Assembly: GCA_021014325.1 (NCBI GenBank)
Contig: JAJGQC010000627.1
Location: forward strand, 1 to 64,000
Origin: Plazaster borealis
Taxonomy: Eukaryota; Echinodermata; Asteroidea; Forcipulatida; Labidiasteridae
Reading direction: 5' to 3'
DNA length: 64,000 nucleotides
Under the pieces are notes generated by a model. That model did not search any database and was not told the DNA's origin. It saw only the letters and a list, made by a program, of their open reading frames with translations. The position numbers and the translations under genes are program-made. How positions within the stretch are numbered: the first letter of the stretch is position 1; every line of letters starts with the position of its first letter. Of this stretch, positions 54,060-64,000 are shown one piece after another.

Positions 54060-56590
54060 CATCCTGTTTCACCTGCTTGTGAGTCGTGACAAATCAAGTC
54101 GCAGCGCCTTATATTCACGGCCTTATATTCATGCGGATTAGACATACATGCACTATTTGTCATGTAATATAATTCCAGACACTATGATCACATGAGTATT
54201 TGTTTTCCTCTTTAATAAGACACAATAATGAAGTAGGTTATTGCAACGCAAATAACAATTATCCCCTACCGAAATAGCCTTCCAGAGGTTTTTAGAACCA
54301 ATGGTTATATTAATTTAGACCATGCATTGTTTTTCTGTCTCAGGTCTGTGTCGTTGTTTTTACAGCCCACGTATTTTTATGTAAACAACACATCAGCAAC
54401 AACCATTGCACATGATATTATTAGCAACGCAATACGCTGTTTGCAATGGTCCTGGCGACTTAATTAAATTTGCAATAATAAATAATTGTCACCAGATAAT
54501 GCAATCCCCGTCCCAATTACACTACAGTGGGTCTAATGTTCGACATATATTCCTTGAAGATAACAGTATACTTCATGCAGTTTCCATTGTATATGATGTG
54601 TTGCCTGTCTAAAACATACTCTTTAATCTTAGCCCAACCCCACCACACCCCCATCCGCTAAACAAATTATTTATCGAGCGAAGACTTTATTTTTCTGTGA
54701 ACTCAATCTTCTTTTTAAATTCTATTTACGCACAATTTTTGAAAATGAAAATACCCAAATAAATTTCTTATAAATAAACTTTCAATTTGTATTTGATACT
54801 ATTTGTTCAAATTAACATTAAAATAAAATTTTAAATTGGGAAGACGATGAAACCCCATTTGCTAATCACTCACGAATTTGTGCGACCATCACATAGGCCT
54901 AGGTTTAATGTATAACTAATGTAAGTTGGGCAACATTCATATTTCTGTAAAAGTAACTGGAAACAGAGGTCAAGTCCTAGTATCGGGTTGTTCTTTGCTG
55001 ATTTGTTTACAAAATTTACATTTATATATTCATTGCTAAATTTTACTTATCCTAACAATACGGTATAATTTGTCATAAACTACTTTAAACTAACAATACG
55101 GTATAATTTGTCATAAACTACTTTAAACTAAAGCATTTGAAGAAACGGAATCGAGCACACAAGTAAAACTCATTATGGTTGGGACCAATTTGGTCCCAGA
55201 AGTTCGATTACGCGTTTAGACTAGAACACTTTATTGGATACAACTGCAGAGACGGACCTGAAGTGTAGAGGTTGTGAGGAAAGAAGCAAACACAATCTCG
55301 GTGAGAGCTTGATGCTGCATGGAGGATAGTAACTCAAGAGCCTGGAATAACGTAGCCCCTGGAAAATACCCAGAGAGTAATTAACATAATATCGAAGAAA
55401 AACCAAAACGTCCAACACACTAAGACCACATATGAAGTTGTCAACGCTGCCCAACAACCTTATCAAATGAAATCAATTTCTCGATAAAGTATGACTAGTT
55501 TGAAACTAAAAGCGTGTACTGAGCCGTGCTGATGGCGCCAACGCAAATGCATTTATAGATTGGCCAAATAGAGCGACTGGTATTTTTAGAGAACGAATAA
55601 TTATTTGAAGTGACAATTGAAACGCGTGGCTATGATGAATGAAGCTTGCTATTCGGGCTGAACATGTTCAAAGGGGAAATGAAGTGGCCCACTCGACCGC
55701 AGTAACTATCTGATCGGTTGTAACTGCCCTGCAGTTTTTCAGAGCGTGTGTAAGTCTTGCGCTACGCTATGCTAACTGGGGCACCTGGGGCACCTGGATG
55801 CATACCTGTTTTAGTTCAATTCAAATCGGATCTAAATTTAGAAGGTGAAGCACAAATAAAAGTCATTGTACAATGGCATCATCACGCCGCCATCTTGGAG
55901 GTAAAACTACGATGAAACAATGAGAACACAAAGCGTCGCAGTGCGGAGCACAGCTCATTTTATTTGAAATACCAGCGAGCAACTATCTGTCAGAGGGTGC
56001 CCTACTCAAATGACGTCATGTGTAGAAGCTCTAAAAAGCAGTTGGAAATTGGTATAGAAAGGTACTTCTTCAACTGTAGAATGAAGCAGTCAACTTACGT
56101 ACAAACATGTAAACTACTCTTGCAATATTTTACAATCTGTCAACTACATCCTACCTTTAACAAAGTTTCAAACCGTATGGACAAGCTAATGTCTGAGAAG
56201 TCTCCCGAATTTCGAACAGTAGAATAAAAAGCAAGACAAATTATCAAAGAACAAAATCTACCTAGCAAGTAGACATAAACATGGTGTTACCGCAAACCAA
56301 ATATATATTGATACCTCACCATGTAATGCCTCAAATCCTATAGACAAGCTAATGATTTACATATTAATTATACAAACATATATATTGTTATGACCAACAG
56401 AGACTTAAATCTGTAAAACTGAAGCTTCTGTCACAGTGCTTTCTTGACCTACTATCGACAAGCTGCAACAGAGTATACGCGCTTGTGAATGGGTTGATTA
56501 TACACTTTGGTTGTTCATATTTCATAATTCACGTGAAAGAAAATAAATAAACAAATAGAAACGAAGATATATGTTTTCAATTGTTATTTC
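54060..56590. other. Gene-free stretch
   Basis: AT-rich, no exon recognised. A 35-bp direct duplication (aacaatacggtataatttgt) lies at 55055-55125, and CGCCGCCATCTTGGAGG is at 55888. Confidence 0.4.
55160..55215. repeat. Fragment related to the Helitron-like array
   Basis: TTGGGACCAATTTGGTCCC with AGTTCGATTACGCGT corresponds to 11396-11437 in array unit 1, so the family also exists outside the array. Confidence 0.55.
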
Positions 56591-56594
56591 AGAT

Positions 56595-56844
56595 AATTTT
56601 GAGTTGAACAAAGAAGCTTTTGATTAGAGCGGGACTTGAACCTGCGACCTCCGGATAAACGTGCCGGCGCTCTAACAACAGATCGGAGTGGGTAGAGCGC
56701 CGGCACATTAATCCAGAGGTCGCATGTGTAATCCCGCTCTCATATTTTCTTTGCAGCTCAGTTGGTAGAGCGCCGGCACATTAATCCGGAGGTCGCAGGT
56801 TCAAGTCCCGCTTAGTCAAATTGTTCTCTGATCAACTCAAAATT
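56595..56844. repeat. Inverted repeat built from tRNA-like sequences
   Basis: The outer ends AATTTTGAGTTGA and TCAACTCAAAATT enclose one minus-strand and two plus-strand copies of a tRNA-like unit. The best copy (56755-56812) reads GCAGCTCAGTTGGTAGAGCG, CCGGCACATTAATCCGG, GGTCGCAGGTTCAAGTCCC, so A box and B box are kept. No 7-bp acceptor stem forms and position 33 is not T, so these are not tRNA genes. The arms are about 85 bp. Confidence 0.75.
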
Positions 56845-57266
56845 GTTAACAATTTGCCCAGTAGGTTTCCCCTGTTGAAATTAACGTATTTACAAATTTT
56901 AGTTTCCATTCTTTGTGTCCGTCTTTTTTGCCTTTTTTCTTTTTCTTTTAATCGTTTTGTATAATATAATTTTTGTCAGTTGACAGAATAATGCGAATAT
57001 GCAATCTGTGTTCGATGTCGGCGAAGAATTGATGTTCAAAGTCTCATGTGGGGGATCCATTGCTTAACAGGAACGCTAAATCCGTTTGATCTGCACAACA
57101 AGGATGTCAGTCTCCAATCATTTCTAAATTCCCAATTGTCTGGATCGTGAAACAAAGTTATCCATTAATGATAATCTCAAGATTGCAATACACAATAAAC
57201 GGGTTGCATAGTGATTCCTCGATCTGTTGCAAATAACAACTAGACATCGCTCGTACAAGTGCCACT

Positions 57267-57539
57267 CTAAAAAATCTTCGTTAAGTGCAAATGACCGATT
57301 CGACTTGATAGATTTAAATCACTATACATGATTGAAAGCATTGAGGCAAGAGGCAACGGCAAGGTCAGCATCTTCACCGCGAAATGTCGACTGTTTAACA
57401 CAATTTGCGTCAAACGTACGCCACTTGATAGATCTAAAGCATTATAAATGATTGAAAGCATGGAGGCAAGAGACACCTCCTCGGCATCTTCACCGCGAAA
57501 TGTCGACTGTTTAACACGATTTGCGTCAATCTTCGCCAT
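57267..57539 (-). CDS. Unidentified ORF with an internal tandem duplication
   Basis: The minus-strand ORF of 90 codons starts MAKIDANRVKQSTFRGEDAE in a fair context (gcaacATGGCG). Its two halves come from a 116-120 bp duplication (TCTTCACCGCGAAATGTCGA at 57371 and 57487). Because the period is not a multiple of three throughout, the halves are partly read in different frames. It has no known domain and may be spurious. Confidence 0.25.
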   Translation of the reverse strand: MAKIDANRVKQSTFRGEDAEEVSLASMLSIIYNALDLSSGVRLTQIVLNSRHFAVKMLTLPLPLASMLSIMYSDLNLSSRIGHLHLTKIF

Positions 57540-57991
57540 GTTGCAGGGGCTCGCTGAGGATGTGTCTCCAAAATACCCTATAAACGCGCAATGTGCCCTA
57601 TTCGTTAATTTGACAATGGCTGAAACGATTTATTCAATCGGTTCGCTTCAGATTATAACCGGAAACATAAGCAAGAGACGGGCGAACAGGGATCAACAAA
57701 GAAGATTGGTCTACATGTTAATTTACAAGTTGCTTATAAAGTTGTAGAACTGTGCAGCTGCACAGTTTTACAACTTAATAAAATTGCATGTTATTTTTCA
57801 GAGGTTAGGCAAATAGTTTCAAAAAGCCAACTAAAATTTAATTGTTTTTTAAATTCACAATTTGCTTTGTGAATAAGTTTCTTCATTTGGACTATTTGTC
57901 ATTAATCACAAATTTATCTTTATACTTAAGCCACGGTCGGAATAAAAATTGCACTCCGTCTCCAACTCCAGGGTGCAATTTCATAGAGCTG

Positions 57992-58361
57992 CATAAAGGC
58001 ACTGAACACGTTTGGAAACTGTCAAAGACCAGTGTTCTCACTTGGTGTATCCCAACACATAAAATAACAAGCCTGTGAAAATTTGGGCTCAATTGGTCAT
58101 CGAAGTTGCAAGAAAATGACGAAAGAAAAAAACAAACTTGTTGTACAATTGTGTGCTTTCAGATAGGAATAAAAACTTTTTGCAAGAAGTTTTTATTATT
58201 TTAGTGAGAAATTACCTCTTTCTCAGAAACTACGTTACTTCAGAGGGAGTCGTTTCCTACAATGTGTTATTCTATCAACAGCTCTCCGTTGCTTGTTACC
58301 AAGTAAAATGCTATGCTAATAGGTGTTTTGAGTCATTACCAAACGTGTACGATGCCTTTAA
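57992..58361. mobile_element. TTAA-flanked MITE, family 1 (copy 4, inverted)
   Basis: It is the reverse complement of copies 1 and 3: AAAGGCACTGAACACGTTTGG at the left and GTGTACGATGCCTTTAA at the right. Its right TTAA is shared with the next MITE. Confidence 0.75.
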
Positions 58362-58734
58362 AGGGACACGTTGCCTGGGATCGGACGCGTTTGTAAAGCG
58401 TTTGAAACCGTTTGTTATAAAATGCATATGGCTAGAAAGACGTTATAAAAGTAGAGTACAATGATCCACACATATGCCTCGAAATTGCGTGGTTTTCCTT
58501 TTACTTTGTGAATTAACACGGTCGGCCATTTTGTGGAGTCAAAAAGCTGACTCCACAAAATGGCCGACCGTGTTTGTTCACGATGTAAGGAAAACCACGC
58601 GATTTCGAGACATATTGTGTGGATCATTGTATTCTTCTTTAAAACATCTTTCTAACCATATGCATTTTATAACATACGATTACAAATGCTTTGATAGACC
58701 AACTCGCCCGATCCAAGGCAACGTATCCCTTTAA
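58358..58734. mobile_element. TTAA-type MITE, family 2 (copy 2), with perfect palindrome
   Basis: The ends are TTAAAGGGACACGTTGCC and CAACGTATCCCTTTAA. The centre has perfect 25-bp arms (58516-58540 and 58549-58573) around an 8-nt loop. It directly abuts the family 1 MITE. Confidence 0.8.
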
Positions 58735-58890
58735 GCATACAAAGCACAATAAAATTATGCTTACCAGAATAAGGTTACCCAAAAATAAAATACCATTCAA
58801 CATGCAATATCTGTGACTGCTTCCTGCTTATAATTGGCTTAACATAAATTGTTAAGCAATATTAACTGCTTATAAGCAGATTGGGCCAAG
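58735..58890. repeat. Dispersed short repeat ('gcttaccagaataagg' type, copy 2)
   Basis: It shares ATGCTTACCAGAATAAGGTTA and ATCTGTGACTG.C..CCTG with 29270-29460. Confidence 0.5.
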
Positions 58891-59112
58891 GACGTTTTTG
58901 GATTGTTATAATGACCCAAATTAATGACTGGTGCTATGAAACAAAATACCGCAAAATAAAAGATCCCAGCTGCACAGCCTTGCTCAGCCCAATAACCCAG
59001 ATTACTTTCTTATCAAATTGAATGTAAAAATCTTTCAAAAATATTGTCCACTTCAACTGTGAGCTAATAATGTTGAATTCGCCACAATTGCTATTCCCCG
59101 TCCCATGTAAAT

Positions 59113-59493
59113 TTAAAGGGACACATTGCCTACAATTTTTGTAAAATGATGCTGTTTGGAATTACTCCTTATCCTTTTTAAAAGTTGTTAATGCACTAAA
59201 ACACCAACAGTGTGTTGTAATAAGTGAGTAGTGATAACAACAAATTTTAAAAAAATGCCTCTGGAAATACAACCAGTGAAACATACGGTCCACCATTGTG
59301 GAGTCGAGAATTTGGTCCCTCATTGTGTTAGACCGTGTTCAGTCATCATGAATTAAATAAATTAAAAACACACACCTTTCAAGGGATGTTCATGTGAATC
59401 ATTATATTCCACTTTTAAAATATCTTTCCAACCATATTATCATAACAAATGCTTTTTATAGCCCAAAGCACCCAATCAGAAGGCCACTTTTAA
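59113..59493. mobile_element. TTAA-type MITE, family 2 (copy 3, diverged)
   Basis: It begins TTAAAGGGACACATTGCC. The far end 'aatcagaaggccacttttaa' is a weak inverse. Internal words 'catattat..taacaaatgct' match the other copies. Confidence 0.55.
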
Positions 59494-60210
59494 ATGTCTC
59501 TAAACAGTTCAAAAGAAGGTCGTTTTAAAATAAACTATTCATTCAAATAGCTCAATTCCATCTTCAAACTAGCAGAGTTGTTAGCAAGGACGGGAAAGTA
59601 CCAATGGGACGTAGTGCATTTAAAAACATATGGATTATAACTATTTCAATCTTTTAGGTGAACTCAACTCGGTATAGAGGGCGCTAATCCTTCTTTTCAA
59701 ATCTGGTAACGGCGGAACTCGGAAATTCTCAATCACTTTCTTTTATTTGAACTGTGAACTGTTAATCTCTTTCTTCTTCCTCTTTTGTTTTTGTTCCTGA
59801 GAAAGATTATTTTATTTACATATCCCCTACATGCATTATGAGGAAAAATTTACGATAGATTTTTGAAGTGGAACAATCGGAGTGTTTTTTGGTGGGTTTT
59901 TTTTTTACCCCGGGGATAACAGTTTATTATCGACATTTCACAATCTACATTCGAACAATTTAATACCAAGATGAAAAAACGTGTAAACAAATCACAACGA
60001 TTGCAAAGAATTAGTACTTCTATAGCATTAGTCTTGACAAAGTACGGAGAAGAAATCCCAGTTATGGTAGAAATCAGCAAAATTTTCGCTATGTATACAA
60101 GTATAAATGAATTTGTCAATGAAGTAAATATTTATAAGTTCTTTTTTGAGGTTTAAAAAGGATGGTGTATTCTTGGCTACTTTCCTTTTGAAAATATGAA
60201 CACGATAAAT

Positions 60211-60344
60211 TAAAGCAATAAGGTATGGTATGGTGGACACTATAAGAGTGCATTGTTGGTTTGGGTGTACACAAACAAATTTACCCAAACCTAAATAATG
60301 TTACAGTAATGTGTCCACCATCTCTCAAAATGGCTTATTGCTTT
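60211..60344. mobile_element. Fold-back MITE, 134 bp
   Basis: AAAGCAATAAGG and TGGTGGACAC at the left face GTGTCCACCA and CTTATTGCTTT at the right. Arms of about 35 bp with a few mismatches. Confidence 0.65.
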
Positions 60345-60349
60345 ACACT

Positions 60350-63300
60350 TGAAGTCGGATTCACCAAACAAAAATGCTTTATTGTCTGGGATTATGTTTT
60401 TTCCAATCGCTTACAATCGTTTTTGTTATGAAAATATTAATCTCGCTGAAAATCTCATACTGAGCATTGATTTTGTCTTATCGGTATTCCCAAATATTTC
60501 GTTTGAAATCATTCAAACTGCCATCCTATCGTGAGAGTTTCTGTCTAGACACACATATGGAAACAGAACGAATAATGGCACACTACAGATACGAACAAAA
60601 CCATCCCTCATCAATAAATGGAACGTCCCAACAATTAATAACTGCAACAGGTGTTAGATTGCAAACGGAGATTCGCCTATTGAATATACGGTTCAATTGT
60701 AAACCTTAAAATGAGACTGATTGTTTTATGAAGGTCTCTACTTTGGTATCAGTTTTTTATTTCAATGCCATTATTCCTGGAGAGAAAAATTATTTAAAGA
60801 CCATTGTCTCCTTAACAATGAAATACTACAACAATTAGTGTGTTTCATTACAGAAGATTATTCGCAGTAGGGTGTGCGTAAAATTTATAAATTGCATCCT
60901 TTACAAACCTAAATCTTTCGCTTGGCCATGGTAAAATTATTAATTATTGTTGAGATAAGAGGCTTATTTGTTTGTTTTCTTTACTATTTAGGTTTGTCCC
61001 TCGCCAATGTAATTGATTGATAGTTATAATAGTTTCCTTCTTATTCTCCTTCAAAATACCCAATGGCCTCATCAGTTGGAATATACTTTTGCTTTAAAAG
61101 GTAACGTGTTAATGTTAATGTCACAACTATTGTTTTAAGAATAATTTACCACGACACCATGAGAAAAACTGTAATTTGATGTTTTGAGAGTGGAAGAATT
61201 GTCGTCTTGCACTGACGTTAGTAAATTTTTATTTAATTATTGTTCTTAGCAGGCTACATAAATTTACAAAAATTACCCTTGGCGGTTCAATTTTTACCTA
61301 AAAACAACTTAAGTGTAATAAAATTAAATTAAAATTCAATTATTCTACGCGTTCTGTATTAGTATTAAATTGAAACACGTTCTTAATAATTTGGAAGTCA
61401 GCGGTGCTCGGTGCATTTAGTTGACCATCAAGCCAACACGATGAGGTTATTAATAGATTGGTATGAATATCAAATTCCCATTGCAATTATAATATTACCG
61501 ATCGTTCAATGCATTATATACTTTGTGATTAGTATAACCACATGCTAAATGATGGGTGTGTTCTTTTAGGTAGGACGGTTATGTTTTTCTTTGTGTATTA
61601 AAGCCATACGAGGCCAGTTTGTTGTGATTGACACCATTGTTAGCAGGTGCGTACATAAATTGTCATGTATGGCAAAACAAATGTATGTCTATTATAATGT
61701 TCTGTATTATGCATTATGCTTCCTCCCTCCCCCTTTGTGTTTTTTTTTGGGGGGGGGGTGGTGATGTAAGAGAAACCATTTGCAAGAAATGCAAGGCATG
61801 GGCTTAATTATTTGACAAACCTTGCAATATATATTATGTTTTTCCTGTTGAGTTTAATTAATGGACTTACTTTGCTTTGTGGTATGAAACTTCATGTTGA
61901 GTTAAAGGAAATTAAAGAGTTGACAACCCATCTTAAGATGAATCTTGTGCCATTGGACTTGTTCGAACGCCTATCTCTACACATTGTAACGTCACAACGT
62001 TGGGGTTTCGGAATTTGGATTTGTCCATCCAAAAACCAATATAAAATCACCCGCAACTAGTAAATTATTATTTTTAAAAAAAGGTGATGGTCACACATTT
62101 CGACACTAGCAGAGTTTTTCTTTCAAAGGCTAACATTTGAAAATAATAAATGAGTAATTTATTTAGTAGGCCTACATGTATATAATTATTTCAATGTACA
62201 TTTCAACACCCAGCAATTGTTAGAATATGCCTAATAAGTGCCAGGAGCTACAAATTAGTGTGTACTTTCGATTTGACAGTATAATACAGAGACGATTTTG
62301 TCTAACAGACATGCGTTCCGCATCGTAAATAGTTATGCCAAGTTTAACTACCATAAACTGTGTAATAAGCTCAGTGGCGCTGGTGGGTGTTTTTACTCCA
62401 GTCAGTATCCATTTACAAAGACTATGACCGCGTGATAAACGCAGCACGGACTAGTACCAAGTCTACGTCCAGATGTTATTAAATTTCAATTAAAAGTGTT
62501 CACAGTGGGCTTTGCACACATCCACATGGCAGCTATCTTTAATGATATTCACGTTAGATATTATATTGGATATCGGTAATACAACCCCAAGGCCAGAGTG
62601 CATATACCGCGCTGCCAGTGGTACAAGTTGGCACACATGTTCATCTCAATACGCAAAGATATAATCCCAGTTTGATTTTGCCTACAGTACAGTCAGTTGT
62701 TTTAACATTTGCGACATCACAAATTGTAAGTACTTTCATTTATGTTGGTGTTCTTGGTTTCATAATTTGCACAATATGTTCTAAATGAATGTGTATGGTC
62801 ATCACGTAGTGTGTTAGCATTTTATGTCTGCTTCCACAAACATTCGCTGATGTTTTCCCAATATGGGACAGTAATCATGGCAGCCATAATTGTTTCCGAT
62901 CCATTCAAATCGAATTCAAATTAAACTAACGGCGCCTGGAAAAATGAATGCCACTCGTTAACCAGTAAACCAAAAAAGACAAAAATGGGGAACCTGAAGA
63001 GATGAAAAAAAGAGAAGCCTTGTAACTGGTTTTACAAAAAAAATACGACTAATTACCAAATCGCCTTTTGTTGGATTTACTTCCCACCACGGTGTTCAGT
63101 AAATTTTTAGTCAGCTGGTGCATGTATATACAAATACATATCTTCCGTTTCAAATAGAACCTTTCTCAAATAATTTAAATTTTAGTCACACCCATTTCTT
63201 CATTAAACATACACGGCTTTTCATGTGCAAGTGCCTCAGCTTACGCAGACATAATTACTATCAGACAAAGAGTCAATTACAAAATCCGACTGCCGTCTAG

Positions 63301-64000
63301 GACAGCAATTATGGTCGCCTTAGTTAGTGAATATCAGATAAATAATGTTGTTGCCATACCGTCCTCAGATCATCCAACAAACTTCTAATTGGACTCAGTG
63401 TTTATCAAGGTTAAGAAAGCTTCATTATTATCAAGCGCACCGAAGAAGCGAAATGATCTTCACATGGGCAACCCCATTAATTATACCCTCCATCAGGGTG
63501 TTTGAGCGTGAAACCAAGCTCTCTGCTTGTTCTCATCCACACACGCTTGCTTTGCTCAGATGAAGAACAAGATCCTTGACATCTGTTTTTTCTTCAGCTC
63601 CTCTGAGTTATTTTCATCTTAAATGTTTTCTTCTTAACCACTTACCAAGAGTGGCTTTCAGCCTTGTTTTGCTTTATCGTTGTGCTTCATACAGCAGGAC
63701 AAAATGTTTGAACTCTTAATTTCCTTGGCCGTACTATTCAAAAGCATTAAACAAAAAAAACTACTAGACTCCTTACATATCCTCAAAGCCAGCATATACG
63801 ACACAACTTTTCTTTGCTTATCATTACTGTAGTCCGTTGCATTCACTTGTCATTTTATCATGAAACCTTTGGGCTGTTTTGTCTTTGAATTCCTTCACTT
63901 CACTACGCGGCTTAGAATTAAAAAGCTAGAATGACTGGTTGTTTATTATACTGTTATTATTGTAATTTTAATATATTTCTAGTAATGAAACCAAGGATGC
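60350..64000. other. Gene-free stretch
   Basis: AT-rich unique DNA with a G-run at 61749. No splice-supported exon, RNA gene or recognised repeat is seen. Short ORFs have no known content. Confidence 0.45.

Noticed and set aside
56755..56812. Functional tRNA gene
   Set aside because: There is no acceptor stem pairing, position 33 is not T, and three copies lie in an inverted repeat.

Overview
The window looks like nuclear DNA of a marine deuterostome invertebrate, most likely an echinoderm and possibly a sea star. The reasons are split genes with GT-AG introns, AT-rich and repeat-dense intergenic DNA, tRNA-Leu-derived SINEs, CR1/L2-like LINEs, many TTAA-flanked MITEs, and two metazoan gene types: a Neverland/DAF-36 Rieske sterol desaturase and a secreted CUB/LDL-receptor-A mosaic protein. 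The phylum is inferred from the style of genes and repeats. No search was run. Layout: (1) 1-3953 holds the last three coding exons of a Neverland-type gene (paralogue A, plus strand) that starts upstream of the window. (2) 3954-8364 is a spacer with degraded copies of the gene's 5' flank, a tandem array, a 1.2-kb fold-back element and LINE stubs. (3) 8365-26622 is a complete seven-exon Neverland-type gene (paralogue B, plus strand). Its 12.9-kb second intron holds a head-to-tail array of about 2.1-kb units whose 3' ends look like Helitron termini. A 3.8-kb CR1/L2-like LINE is nested in the third unit. Intron 4 holds a 0.7-kb trinucleotide tract. (4) 26623-31381 is intergenic and repeat-rich. 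(5) 39139-31382 (minus strand) is a secreted CUB/LDLa gene with seven supported exons and one tentative terminal exon, all joined by phase-1 introns. (6) 39260-64000 has no gene I can recognise. It is mostly SINEs, MITEs, a 1.1-kb DNA transposon, tRNA-like inverted repeats and low-complexity DNA. How the genes work: the two Neverland paralogues are tandem duplicates. Exons 5-7, their introns and about 70 bp past the stop can be aligned between them. The enzyme family converts cholesterol to 7-dehydrocholesterol. Paralogue B keeps the Rieske [2Fe-2S] ligands and the mononuclear-iron motif, but exon 6 as given is one base short in an A-run. That frameshift would remove the C-terminus, so B is either a broken copy or carries a sequencing error. 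The CUB/LDLa gene lies convergently downstream and has no evident functional link to the sterol genes. Main points for a second look: the Helitron-like tandem array with its CRE/ETS-like palindromes; the exon 6 frameshift; the nested LINE with a 2A-like motif and a 3' tail shared with a SINE; the fold-back element with an exon-like start in each arm; and the back-to-back TTAA MITEs with a perfect 25-bp palindrome.
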